Below are positions 43,126-52,205 of a DNA stretch of 64,000 nt, in pieces (positions within the stretch are counted from its first letter, which is position 1; each line of letters starts with the position of its first letter). Made by a program: the position numbers and the translations under genes. Below the pieces are notes generated by a model. The model was given only the letters and a program-made list of their open reading frames with translations. It searched no databases and was not told the origin of the DNA. The stretch is from JADHLJ01 sp038118725 (lineage in GTDB: Bacteria; Pseudomonadota; Alphaproteobacteria; Thalassobaculales; Thalassobaculaceae): assembly GCA_038118725.1 (NCBI GenBank), contig JAYOIK010000011.1, forward strand, positions 13,975-77,974, in the 5' to 3' direction.

Positions 43126-45117
43126 TCAATCCGCCCCGGCGGCTTGCGCGGTTGGCGTGGCGCTTGCCCGTCGTTTCGGCGCACCGACCCGAAGCCGTCT
43201 ATCCGACAAGGAGACAAGTCCGCCGATCACCATGACCAGGCACCCGACCCAGATCCAGGGCACGAGTGGGTTGTGCCAGACCCGCACGGTCCATCCCTGA
43301 CGATCCCCACCCTCTCCGATTGCGGCGTAGAGGTCGGCGAGGAAGGTGCTGTGGATGGCGGCCTCCGTGGTCGGCATCTGCTGAACTGGATAGAACCGCC
43401 GCTCGGGCGTGAGGGTGGTGACCGGCGCGCCGTCGCGGGTCACGCTCAGATGCGCGGTTTCGGTCCGGTAATTCGGCCCTTGCGCGCGCTCGATCCTGTC
43501 CAGGGTAAGCTCGAAGCCGGCGATCGAGACGCTCTCGCCGGGCTTGGCGTTCACCACGACTTCCTGGCGCCAGAAGCTGTCCGCCACCGCGCCGCAGATG
43601 AAGATCGCCAAGCCGAGATGCGCCAGGGTCATGCCATGTGCCGAGCGAGGTAGGCCCGCCGCGCGGGACAGCGAGGTCGAAAGGGGTACCCGGAACAACG
43701 CGATCCGCTCCGCCCACTCGGTTATCGACCCACCGGCCAACCATCCGGCGAAGGCGAAACCGATGATCGGACCGAAGGCGACATCGTTTTGCAGGCTCCA
43801 CACGAAGGCGGCGGCGGCGATCGAGAGGATCGCGGCGGTCCAAAGCCGGGCCATGGCGCCGGGCAGATCGCCGCGCTTCCAGGCCAGCATCGGGCCGATC
43901 GCGACAAGCAGAACCAAGGGCATCATCACCGGCACGAAGGCGGCGTTGAAGAAGGGCGGGCCGACCGAAACCTTCTCGCCCGTGGTCGCGTCCAGGAACA
44001 GCGGATAAAGCGTGCCGATGAACACCGTGGCGGTGGCCACCGACAGCAGCAGGTTGTTCATCACCAACCCTCCCTCGCGGCTGATCGGTTGGAACATCCC
44101 ACCAAGCTTCATCGACGGCGCCCGCATCGCGAAGAGGATCAACGCCCCGCCGACCGCCAGGGTCATCAGTCCGAGAATGTAGAGACCGCGTTCCGGATCC
44201 ACGGCGAAGGCATGCACCGATGTCAGAACCCCGGAGCGGACCAGGAAAGTGCCCATCAGGCTTAGCCCGAATGTGATGATGGCGAGCAGGATGGTCCAAC
44301 TTTTCAACGCGTCGCGCTTTTCCACCACGATCGCCGAATGCAAAAGCGCGGTCCCGGCGAGCCAGGGCATGAAGCTGGCATTCTCCACCGGGTCCCAATA
44401 CCACCAGCCGCCCCAGCCCAGCTCGTAATACGCCCACCAGCTTCCGAGCGCGATGCCGCCGGTCAACGCGGTCCAGGCGGCCAGGGTCCAGGGCCGCACC
44501 CAGCGCGCCCAGGCGGGATCGACACGCCCCTCGATCAGGGCGGCGACGGCGAAGGAAAACGCCATCGAGAACCCGACATAGCCGAGATAGAGCATCGGCG
44601 GATGGAAGGCGAGACCCGGATCCTGCAATAGGGGATTGAGATCGCGCCCGTCCAGCGGCGCCGGGATCAGTCGCTCGAACGGGTTCGAGGTCAGCAGGAT
44701 AAAACCGATAAAGCCGACACCGATCATGCCTTGCACCGCGAGCACCCGGGCCCGAAGCGAGGCCGGCAGATTGTTGCCGAAGGCGGCGACCGCGAAGCCG
44801 AACAGCGCCAGGATCAGCACCCACAACACCATCGAGCCCTCATGGTTACCCCAGACTCCGCTGATCTTGTAGAGCACGGGTTTCAGGGAATGAGAGTTCT
44901 GGGCGACGTTCAGGATCGAAAAGTCGGAAGTCACATAGCCGTGGGTGAGGGCACCGTAAGCCACCAGGATCGCCAGGAATTGGGCCGAGGCGGCGGGCCG
45001 CGCCAGGGACATCAGAATGTCATCGCGCCGCGCCGCGCCATATAGCGGCACCGTCGACTGCACCACCGCGATGCACAGCGCCAGGGCCAGGGCGTAGTGG
45101 CCGAGTTCGGCGATCAT
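43126..45117 (-). CDS. ccmF: Haem lyase subunit CcmF
   Basis: A 663-residue inner-membrane protein with about 14-15 helices. The haem-binding WWD segment is WGGWWYWDPVENASFMPW (~residue 235). Conserved histidines are seen in GNHEGSMVLW, FHPPMLYLGYVG and LLHSAIVVEKRD. CcmF takes haem from CcmE and attaches it to apocytochrome c with CcmH and CcmI. The ATG at 45117 overlaps the ccmE stop by four bases and begins MIAELGHYALALAL, the standard CcmF start. Confidence 0.95.
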   Translation of the reverse strand: MIAELGHYALALALCIAVVQSTVPLYGAARRDDILMSLARPAASAQFLAILVAYGALTHGYVTSDFSILNVAQNSHSLKPVLYKISGVWGNHEGSMVLWVLILALFGFAVAAFGNNLPASLRARVLAVQGMIGVGFIGFILLTSNPFERLIPAPLDGRDLNPLLQDPGLAFHPPMLYLGYVGFSMAFSFAVAALIEGRVDPAWARWVRPWTLAAWTALTGGIALGSWWAYYELGWGGWWYWDPVENASFMPWLAGTALLHSAIVVEKRDALKSWTILLAIITFGLSLMGTFLVRSGVLTSVHAFAVDPERGLYILGLMTLAVGGALILFAMRAPSMKLGGMFQPISREGGLVMNNLLLSVATATVFIGTLYPLFLDATTGEKVSVGPPFFNAAFVPVMMPLVLLVAIGPMLAWKRGDLPGAMARLWTAAILSIAAAAFVWSLQNDVAFGPIIGFAFAGWLAGGSITEWAERIALFRVPLSTSLSRAAGLPRSAHGMTLAHLGLAIFICGAVADSFWRQEVVVNAKPGESVSIAGFELTLDRIERAQGPNYRTETAHLSVTRDGAPVTTLTPERRFYPVQQMPTTEAAIHSTFLADLYAAIGEGGDRQGWTVRVWHNPLVPWIWVGCLVMVIGGLVSLSDRRLRVGAPKRRASATPTAQAAGAD

Positions 45118-45572
45118 TGCTTCTCGCCCCCGCTTTTTTCGTCTCCGTGCCACTTGCCGGATTTCTTCAGCGCGTCCGCGACCTCCTTGGGCATGTAGGT
45201 CTCGTCGTGCTTGGCCAATACCTCGCTGGCACTAAAGCGGCCTTGCGCGAATCGTCCCTCGGCCACGACCCCTTGGCCCTCGCGGAACAGGTCGGGCAGG
45301 ACGCCCTTGTAGGTGACGGGGATGACGTTATCGAGATCGGTCACGCGGAAGGTCGAGACCAGGCCGTCCTCGGATTTCTTCCAGCTACCTTCCTCGACCA
45401 AACCGCCGATCCGGATCCGCTGGTCGGGGCTGATCTGTTTGGTCTGAAGATCCGTCGGACTGAAGAAGAAAACCAGATTGTCCTCGAACGCCGTCAGAAC
45501 CAGCGCCGCCGCGGTTCCCAGCATGACCAACCCGATCAGGACGATGCTCAATCTACGACGCTTGGGGGTCAT
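45114..45572 (-). CDS. ccmE: Haem chaperone CcmE
   Basis: A 152-residue membrane-anchored OB-fold protein. Basic residues then a hydrophobic segment (RRLSIVLIGLVMLGTAAALVLTAF) form the anchor. The covalent haem-binding histidine is in AKHDETYMPKEV (~residue 130). FRVTDLDNVIPVTYKGVLPDLFREGQGVVAEG is the conserved core. It carries haem from CcmC to CcmF. The start at 45572 lies 20 bases inside ccmD. Confidence 0.95.
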   Translation of the reverse strand: MTPKRRRLSIVLIGLVMLGTAAALVLTAFEDNLVFFFSPTDLQTKQISPDQRIRIGGLVEEGSWKKSEDGLVSTFRVTDLDNVIPVTYKGVLPDLFREGQGVVAEGRFAQGRFSASEVLAKHDETYMPKEVADALKKSGKWHGDEKSGGEKQ

Positions 45573-45756
45573 CGTCGGTTTCCTTGGTTGCCCGCTCCGG
45601 TCGTCTCGCGCGGCGTCGGCCGCGACCGCTGGATTCGAGTTCCGCCAGCGCGCGTGTGTTGACTCGCGAGGCGCGGATCGACACCGCCAGCAGGCCAATC
45701 ATCACCACCGCCGCGACACCGTAGGCCGGCCAAATGTAGATGTCGTAACCGCCCAT
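45553..45756 (-). CDS. ccmD: Haem exporter protein CcmD
   Basis: A 67-residue protein with one membrane segment, GGYDIYIWPAYGVAAVVMIGLL, followed by a basic tail, which is the normal CcmD form. It helps release holo-CcmE from the CcmABC complex. It is the first gene of the ccm cluster here. ccmA, ccmB and ccmC are not upstream, where aspS is transcribed the other way, so they must lie elsewhere in the genome. Confidence 0.9.
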   Translation of the reverse strand: MGGYDIYIWPAYGVAAVVMIGLLAVSIRASRVNTRALAELESSGRGRRRARRPERATKETDDDPQAS

Positions 45757-46039
45757 GTTCAGAAACTCGCCGATGACTGGGTACTCCCGGAGTGATCCTC
45801 AATAGAAGATAGGTGATTTTCCAACGTCTTCAAACCAGTACCCGCGATGTCGTGATTGCTCACGTCCGACGGCGCGTCCAAGCCAACACCATCGCGCCAG
45901 GTTTTAATATAGATCGCCATGTCCCGTGCAAAGCCCGGCCGAGCCCGATGCCGCCTTTTTCCTTGTCCCCCGGCGGGGTAGCGCGCTAGGTAACGCCGCC
46001 GCGCCTTTTCAGGCTGCTCACGGAATTCGGAACCAGATC

Positions 46040-47815
46040 ATGCATCGTTATCGCACCCATAATTGTAGTGAACCGCGCGTCGAACATGTCGGTCAGACGC
46101 TTCGCCTTTCCGGCTGGATTCATCGGCGCCGGGATCATGGGCAATTGGTGTTTCTGGATCTGCGCGACCATTTCGGCATCACCCAATGCGTGGTCGATAT
46201 CGAGGACGAGACCTTCAAGGCGGTCGAAAAGGTTCGGGTCGAAAGCGTGGTGACGATCACCGGTCGGGTGGTGCGCCGCGACGAGGAGACCATCAATCCA
46301 CGTCTGCCGACCGGCGAGGTCGAACTTCGGATCGACTCCTTCGAGGTTCAGTCCTCGGCCGAGGTCCTACCGCTTCAGGTCAACGCCGAGGAAGATGCCG
46401 GCGAGGAAACCCGGCTGCGCTATCGGTTCCTGGACCTGCGCCGCGAGCGCCTGCACAACAACATCGTTCTGCGCTCCAACGTGATCTCGTCGATCCGTCG
46501 GCGCATGGTCGAGCGCGGCTTTACCGAGTTTCAGACCCCGATCCTGACCGCCAGCTCGCCCGAGGGCGCGCGTGACTTTCTGGTGCCCTCGCGCCTGCAT
46601 CCCGGCAAGTTCTACGCGCTGCCCCAGGCGCCGCAGCAGTTCAAGCAGCTGGTCATGATGTCCGGCTTCGATCGGTACTTCCAGATCGCTCCCTGTTTCC
46701 GCGACGAGGACAGCCGGGCCGACCGCTCCCCAGGTGAGTTCTATCAGCTCGATCTGGAGATGAGTTTCGTCGAGCAGGAGGATGTCTTCACCGAAATTGA
46801 ACCGGTGCTTTCGGGCGTGTTCGAGGAATTCACCGATTGGCAAGTGCCGCAGCCCTTCCCGCGTATTCCGTTTGCCGAGGCGATGCTGAAATACGGCTCC
46901 GACAAGCCTGACCTGCGCAATCTGCTTGAGATTTGCGACGTTTCCGACGTGTTCGAGGGCAGCGACTTCGCGATTTTCGCCAAGACCGTCGCCTCGGGCG
47001 GCGTGGTGCGCGCCGTGCCGGGCCCGAAATGCGGCAGCCGGGCGATCTGTGATCGGATGAATTCCTGGGCCCAGGGCGAGGGCGCGCCGGGCATGGGCTA
47101 CATCATTCTCGGCGACGGCGGTGGCCGGGGCCCGATCGCATCGCGGATCAGCGACGAGGCGCTCGCCACCCTCAAGCAACGCACCGGCATGGATGACGGC
47201 GACGCCATCTTCTTCGCCGCCGGCAAGGAAGGCGAGGCGGCGCGGCTCGCGGGGCAAGCGCGCATCAAGCTCGGCAATGATCTCGATATCTGCGAGAAGG
47301 GGATCTACCGGTTCTGCTGGATCGTCGACTTCCCGATGTACGAGCTGGACGAGGCGACCGGCAAGATCGAGTTCTCGCACAACCCGTTCTCGATGCCCCA
47401 GGGCGGCCTTGAAGCCCTGGAGACAAAGGATCCGCTGGACATCCTGGCCTATCAGTACGACATCGTCTGCAACGGTGTGGAGCTCTCCTCCGGCGCCATC
47501 CGGAACCATCTGCCGGAGGTGATGCTCAAGGCCTTCGAGATCGCTGGATACGGCGCCGACGAGGTTGAGGCGCGGTTCAGCGGCATGCTCAACGCCTTCC
47601 GCTACGGCGCGCCGCCGCATGGAGGTTTCGCGCCGGGCATCGACCGGATCGTCATGCTGATCGCCGACGAGCCGAATATCCGCGAGGTGATTCTGTTCCC
47701 GATGAACCAGCGGGCCGAGGACCTGATGATGGGCGCGCCGAGCGAGGTGCGGCCGGATCAGTTGCGCGAATTGTCGATCCGTCCGGCCCTGCCGCCAAAA
47801 CCGGCTGGGGAGTAA
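46040..47815 (+). CDS. aspS: Aspartyl-tRNA synthetase
   Basis: A 591-residue class IIb synthetase that charges tRNA-Asp. The anticodon-binding OB fold is at the start (LSGWIHRRRDHGQLVFLDLRD). Motif 2 is YFQIAPCFRDEDSRADR and motif 3 is GGFAPGIDRIVML. The bacterial insertion (GAD) domain is present, giving the usual bacterial length. H33 occupies the place where discriminating enzymes have leucine, which is the pattern of non-discriminating AspRS that also charge tRNA-Asn. The ATG at 46040 is the first with a sensible N terminus. The 283 bases separating it from ccmD hold both promoters; a weak TAATAT near 45905 may be a -10. Confidence 0.95.
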   Translation: MHRYRTHNCSEPRVEHVGQTLRLSGWIHRRRDHGQLVFLDLRDHFGITQCVVDIEDETFKAVEKVRVESVVTITGRVVRRDEETINPRLPTGEVELRIDSFEVQSSAEVLPLQVNAEEDAGEETRLRYRFLDLRRERLHNNIVLRSNVISSIRRRMVERGFTEFQTPILTASSPEGARDFLVPSRLHPGKFYALPQAPQQFKQLVMMSGFDRYFQIAPCFRDEDSRADRSPGEFYQLDLEMSFVEQEDVFTEIEPVLSGVFEEFTDWQVPQPFPRIPFAEAMLKYGSDKPDLRNLLEICDVSDVFEGSDFAIFAKTVASGGVVRAVPGPKCGSRAICDRMNSWAQGEGAPGMGYIILGDGGGRGPIASRISDEALATLKQRTGMDDGDAIFFAAGKEGEAARLAGQARIKLGNDLDICEKGIYRFCWIVDFPMYELDEATGKIEFSHNPFSMPQGGLEALETKDPLDILAYQYDIVCNGVELSSGAIRNHLPEVMLKAFEIAGYGADEVEARFSGMLNAFRYGAPPHGGFAPGIDRIVMLIADEPNIREVILFPMNQRAEDLMMGAPSEVRPDQLRELSIRPALPPKPAGE

Positions 47816-47860
47816 TCCGGGCTATCACCGCCGCTTCACGGACGAGCGCGGCCCCTACAT

Positions 47861-49984
47861 CTATTGCGTCGGCTTGGCCGCCGGCTTTGGCACGGGTTTG
47901 GGCGCCGGCTGGGTGAATTTCGCGTCCCCACCGACCGACTCAAGCACGCCTTCGTAGCGGCGCAGCAAGTCGCGGGTGACATTCTTGGCGTCGTCCTGGT
48001 CGCGAATCACTCGGGGGGTGATCAGGACGATAAGTTCGGTACGCCGACGATCCGAATCCGTGGTGCCGAACAGCTTGCCGATCACCGGCAGGGTATGCAG
48101 TCCGGGAATGCCGTTCTCCAGGTCATCGTCGCGCTCGCGGATCAAACCGGCAAGCAGAACGGTCGCGCCGTTCTCCACCGCCGCCGTGCTGTTGATGCGG
48201 CGCTGTTGAATGGTCGGGGAATCGATATTCGAGCTATTGGTGCGCACCACGCTGGAGACCTCTTGGATGATCTCCAGCGCGACCAGGCCACTGGACTTGA
48301 TCTTCGGCGTGACGTGCAGGGTGACTCCGGTATCGCGATACTCGATCTCGTTGACCACCCGCGTGTCGTCGGTGACCGCCGTCGACGAGGAGCGGGTGAC
48401 GATCGGCACCTGATCGCCTACGTGAAGCCGCGCGGTCTCGCCGTCGAGCACCAGCAGTTGTGGCGAGGAGACCACCCGAACATCGGTGAGGTCCGAGAGC
48501 GCGTCGATGACCAGCCGGGAATTGTTGGAACCCTCGATCGTGACCCCGAACCCAGGCACGGTCGGGTTTACCGTCGTGCGGCTGTCGTCGCGGGTGAAGA
48601 TCGCCGACACGTCGCCGACTTCCAGGAAATATTGCAACCCGTAGCGCAGTCGATCGCGCAGGGTGATCTCGATCACCGTGCCCTCGATGAGTACCTGCAA
48701 CGGCGAGATATCCAGTTTTGCTAGGACCTCGGAGATGACGTCGTATTCGCGCCGTGTCGCCCAGACCAGAAGCGCGTTGCTTGACGCATCCGCCATGAAA
48801 CGCGGGGTCTGTGTCGGGGCTTGGGCAGGCGTTGGCGCCGGGAGAGTTCCGCCGCCGCTCGCCTCGGTGCTCTCGGTCCCCGAGCCGCCAAGAACCGCGT
48901 CCCGCCCCCCAAAGGCGCCGCTCAGGGTTTTGACCAATTGACCGGCGACGCCGTTCTTGACGAAGTAAACAAAGAGACGTCGCTTATCCGCGTCGCGGGT
49001 TCGATCCAGACGCCGGACCCAGACCCGCGCCTGTTCGAGATAATCAGGCTGACGCGCGATCGCCAGGACCGCGTTCATCCGCTTGACCGGCACAAAGCGA
49101 ACCAAACCACCCAGCGGTCCCTTCGCGCCGTCGCCGAAGAGTTGACGTAGTTCCTCGATCAAGGGTTCCGGCTCGGTGTTTTCCAACCCGATCAGCGCCA
49201 CGCCCTTGCCGGCCATCTGGTCGACGTCGAAGACCTCGATGGTTTTGCGCGCGGCCTCGCGCTCGCCGGCGCCGGCGGCGAGAATGATCAGGTTAAGGCT
49301 CGGATCCGCGACCAGGACACGCCCCTCCCCCAAGACCGGCGCGAGCAGGCTTTGCAACTGAGCGGCGCCGATATGGCGCGGCGCCAGAATCTCAATCCCG
49401 TGGCCGGGGGCGCCCGCACCCGCCAAGGTCCCGCCGCCCTCGGCGCTCTTCACCACGCGGGTCACCGTCGGCTCATGAATGGCCTTGAGGCCGTGGCCGG
49501 CCAGAAGATGATCGAGGACCCGCAACATCTGCGAGCGGGTCAGGGGCCGGGTCGTGCGCAGGGTGACCCGGCCTTGGATATCCGGCGACAACAGGTAATT
49601 GAGCCGCAGCAGATCGCCGAGAATCACCCGCAACACCTGAGCCAGATCCGCGTTCTGGAAACTCACCGATAGATCGCCGATGGGCGCGGCTTCGATGGTG
49701 GCCGGCGCGGGTTGGCGCGCGGGCCGCGCCGGGTATACCTCGTCGATCGGTTTGTTCTCTGCCTTCTCCAGCGTCTTGAGCTCGGCGTCGCGTCTGGTGT
49801 CGCTGGTGGCGGTACGCGTCGAGCCGGACGCCGCGTCGGCCACCGCCGGCACCGGCGAACTGGCGGCCTCGGGCAGCTGACGTTCGCAGGCCGTCAAGGT
49901 AGCCGCGGCGAAGAGAGCCGTAAGGTACAAGATGCGACGTGCCGCCCGAAGGCGCGCCACAAAGCGAGCGGCATGGTGGAGCAT
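47861..49984 (-). CDS. gspD: Type II secretion system secretin GspD
   Basis: A 707-residue outer-membrane secretin, last in the operon. It has a lipoprotein-like signal (FAAATLTAC), an N0 domain (ISVSFQNADLAQVLR-like, ~105), ring-building N1-N3 domains with IILAAGAGEREAARKTIEVFDV, and the secretin domain including VPIVTRSS and VENGATVLLAGLIRERDD. VGVNPTV-type gate residues lie between. It ends with a Pro/Lys-rich tail. It forms the exit pore for folded proteins. The ATG at 49984 overlaps the previous stop by one base. Confidence 0.95.
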   Translation of the reverse strand: MLHHAARFVARLRAARRILYLTALFAAATLTACERQLPEAASSPVPAVADAASGSTRTATSDTRRDAELKTLEKAENKPIDEVYPARPARQPAPATIEAAPIGDLSVSFQNADLAQVLRVILGDLLRLNYLLSPDIQGRVTLRTTRPLTRSQMLRVLDHLLAGHGLKAIHEPTVTRVVKSAEGGGTLAGAGAPGHGIEILAPRHIGAAQLQSLLAPVLGEGRVLVADPSLNLIILAAGAGEREAARKTIEVFDVDQMAGKGVALIGLENTEPEPLIEELRQLFGDGAKGPLGGLVRFVPVKRMNAVLAIARQPDYLEQARVWVRRLDRTRDADKRRLFVYFVKNGVAGQLVKTLSGAFGGRDAVLGGSGTESTEASGGGTLPAPTPAQAPTQTPRFMADASSNALLVWATRREYDVISEVLAKLDISPLQVLIEGTVIEITLRDRLRYGLQYFLEVGDVSAIFTRDDSRTTVNPTVPGFGVTIEGSNNSRLVIDALSDLTDVRVVSSPQLLVLDGETARLHVGDQVPIVTRSSSTAVTDDTRVVNEIEYRDTGVTLHVTPKIKSSGLVALEIIQEVSSVVRTNSSNIDSPTIQQRRINSTAAVENGATVLLAGLIRERDDDLENGIPGLHTLPVIGKLFGTTDSDRRRTELIVLITPRVIRDQDDAKNVTRDLLRRYEGVLESVGGDAKFTQPAPKPVPKPAAKPTQ

Positions 49985-50541
49985 CACTGCTTGTCCCCGC
50001 CGCTGGGAAGCCAGCGCGTGTCACGGCCGCGGGTGACCGGCGGCGGAGCGGCGGCTTCAAGCAGATTGAACTCGATGCCGTCGCGCGACAGCCTGATATT
50101 GTCCGTCCCGATCAATGTGAGCCGCCAGCCGTCCACCTGTTCACCCTCGCGTAATTCCACGACCCGTCCGCTCTTCTCCTCGGTCAACAGGATCAGGCGA
50201 TGGCTCGAAGAACGCACTATACCCGTCAGGCGATAGCCCACAAGCCGCGCGGGCCGCGTCTTGGCGGGCGCGGGCTTCGGCGCGGTTTCCGGCGCGGGCG
50301 GGCGGCGGGTCGCGCTAAACAGCGGCCGGGCGATTGTCTCGTTTAGGCTGGATAGCGCGGGGATCACCGGCTTGACATTCGGCGTGGGCGACTCTGGCTC
50401 GGCATTGGCCGCCGGCGGGGCTGAGGCCGGGGACGAGATCAGGGGCGAGGTTGGGGGAATCCTCTCCTCGCCGATCCAGGGCGCGGCGATCGCCGCCGCG
50501 AGAATTACCCAGATTAGAACGACGCGTCCCTTAATCCGCAT
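49984..50541 (-). CDS. Type II secretion GspC/GspN-like inner-membrane protein
   Basis: A 185-residue protein with one N-terminal membrane segment (VVLIWVILAAAIAAPW), a Pro/Ala-rich linker, and a C-terminal domain that looks like the homology region of GspC: LFSATRRPP, then LVGYRLTGIVRSSSHRLILLTEEKSGRVVELREGEQV, then LTLIGTDNIRLSRDGIEFNLL. There is no PDZ domain. This domain links the inner-membrane platform to the secretin. It may be called GspN in related genomes. AAGGGAAG before the ATG at 50541 decides the start, which overlaps gspM by 11 bases. Confidence 0.8.
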   Translation of the reverse strand: MRIKGRVVLIWVILAAAIAAPWIGEERIPPTSPLISSPASAPPAANAEPESPTPNVKPVIPALSSLNETIARPLFSATRRPPAPETAPKPAPAKTRPARLVGYRLTGIVRSSSHRLILLTEEKSGRVVELREGEQVDGWRLTLIGTDNIRLSRDGIEFNLLEAAAPPPVTRGRDTRWLPSGGDKQ

Positions 50542-51076
50542 CACTCTTCCCTTCCGCCAAGGCGGCGATTTCAAGAGTGATTTCCAGATCCGACGTTCCG
50601 GGTCGTCCAAGAATACTGAAGCGCGAGATCCGGATCGCCGGCGCGCCGGTCTCTAGACCATGCATCAGGTCCCGAACTTGGACGACCGTACCTCTAAGCA
50701 ACGCCCCGACCGCGACTTCCCGCATCGGATCGATGGCGCGGTCCGAGAGAACTCTCAACGTATCCACGCGAAGTCCGCGCTCGGCGGCGGCGTGGCGAAG
50801 ATGTTCCTGCAAAAGCGCCACGGCTGAGGTATCCCGCGCGGGGATGATCGCGCCGTCATCCACGCCAGATGCCCTGGTGGCCTCCAAGCGCGCCGTCAGC
50901 CTCGCGCTCCCGGCGATCAGCGCCTTGCGTTGCGATATCACCTCCGCCAAGACCTCGGAGCGGGCTTCGCGCGCGGCGTATTCCGCCAACAACGGATTGG
51001 CGATCGCGACATGGGCCGCCAGCAGGACGAGCGCGACCAGCGCCCAGGCCATGAAGGGCGTGGGCCGCCGGTTCAT
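50531..51076 (-). CDS. gspM: Type II secretion protein GspM
   Basis: A 181-residue bitopic protein. One membrane segment at residues ~8-26 (FMAWALVALVLLAAHVAIANPL) is followed by a coiled coil (EYAAREARSEVLAEVISQRKALI) and a periplasmic ferredoxin-like domain. This fits the GspM subtype b (PilO-like) form. It pairs with GspL in the platform. It overlaps gspL by four bases. Confidence 0.85.
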   Translation of the reverse strand: MNRRPTPFMAWALVALVLLAAHVAIANPLLAEYAAREARSEVLAEVISQRKALIAGSARLTARLEATRASGVDDGAIIPARDTSAVALLQEHLRHAAAERGLRVDTLRVLSDRAIDPMREVAVGALLRGTVVQVRDLMHGLETGAPAIRISRFSILGRPGTSDLEITLEIAALAEGKSDAD

Positions 51077-52110
51077 TCGATGCTCGCCGGGATGTCGATC
51101 GTCGCGCCGAGACGGAAGCGATCCGCGCCGGTCACGGGATCGCGGGTCACCGGCGCGTCAAAGCGCGCGTCGCTCAACCCCGGCGCGGCGTTAAGCAGGG
51201 TCACCAGCGATGTCGCCTCCGAGGACCGACCTTCCAGGGTTAACCGTCCATCGGCGGCTTGCAGCGAGACCAACCAGGTGTGGTCCGGCAGCGTCCGGGT
51301 AACCTGCTCGAGAAGAACGGTCATGGAGACGCGGGATTGCATGAAGCCTTGGCGCGCCTGTTCCCGTGCCTCGGTCGCTTCGACCCTTCGGGCGAGACGC
51401 CGCGCCGCCGCGAGATCGGGAGCCAATCGCTCGATCTCGGATCGTTGACCACGCAACCGCTGTTCCTGGGCGACAAAAGGCGAGGCCAGGGCCACGACAA
51501 TCAGAACCGCGGTCACCAGCGCCGGCGCCCAAGCAAAGGATCGATCGGCGGATCCCGTGGCGGGGCTTGTCAGACCGAGCGCCGGCGCCCGCTCGACCCG
51601 CTCGCGATCGGCGATAACATGGTCGACCCGGATGCCGGCCTCGCCAAGCGGCCCGGTGAGCGCGGCAATGCGCGCGTGTGGGACGATGGTCAAATCGACC
51701 CGGATCTGTCCGTCGGCGGCCGGCTGGATCTCCCGCGCCACCGTTACATCGCCTGCCTTGAAGGGGGTCAGGCGTTCGATCTCCACGTCGAGGACCTGAT
51801 CCAACGACCGTTCGGCCGATCCGGGTAGGGTCAGCGCCGGACGCATCGCCAAATCCCGGGGCAGCACAAGCACGACAGGTCCCTCCACCTGGCGCAGTCG
51901 GTCGGCGAGATCCGAAATCTCGGTACCGCCCGTTGACCCGCCCTGGGGGACAAGCGTGGCCCCCTGGGCCTGGAACACCGACCAACCATCGTCGCTCGGT
52001 TCTATCACCGCGAATCGGCGCCCCAGCCCCAAAACCCGCTGGACGCCGGCTGGAAGACTGTCGCGAAGTACGCCGCCCCAAGCCGCGAGAAAGTCGAGAA
52101 TAGGCCGCAT
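51073..52110 (-). CDS. gspL: Type II secretion protein GspL (with PilN-like C-terminal part)
   Basis: A 345-residue protein. The N-terminal half is the cytoplasmic actin-like domain (VVLVLPRDLAMRPALTLPGSAERSLDQVLDVEIERLTPF), which contacts the GspE ATPase. A membrane segment follows (APALVTAVLIVVALASPFVA, ~residue 195), then a coiled coil and a PilN-like periplasmic domain (VTRTLPDHTWLVSLQAADGRLTLEGRS). The mix of GspL and PilMN features is usual in Alphaproteobacteria. A 95-base gap separates it from gspK upstream. Confidence 0.85.
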   Translation of the reverse strand: MRPILDFLAAWGGVLRDSLPAGVQRVLGLGRRFAVIEPSDDGWSVFQAQGATLVPQGGSTGGTEISDLADRLRQVEGPVVLVLPRDLAMRPALTLPGSAERSLDQVLDVEIERLTPFKAGDVTVAREIQPAADGQIRVDLTIVPHARIAALTGPLGEAGIRVDHVIADRERVERAPALGLTSPATGSADRSFAWAPALVTAVLIVVALASPFVAQEQRLRGQRSEIERLAPDLAAARRLARRVEATEAREQARQGFMQSRVSMTVLLEQVTRTLPDHTWLVSLQAADGRLTLEGRSSEATSLVTLLNAAPGLSDARFDAPVTRDPVTGADRFRLGATIDIPASIE

Positions 52111-52205
52111 CGAATTCCTGTCCGTGCCATCACCGGCGCACGCCGGAACGTAAACCTTATCGCCTCGGGCCCCGAAGGTGAAACCCTTCGCTTCGATGAA
52201 TTCCT

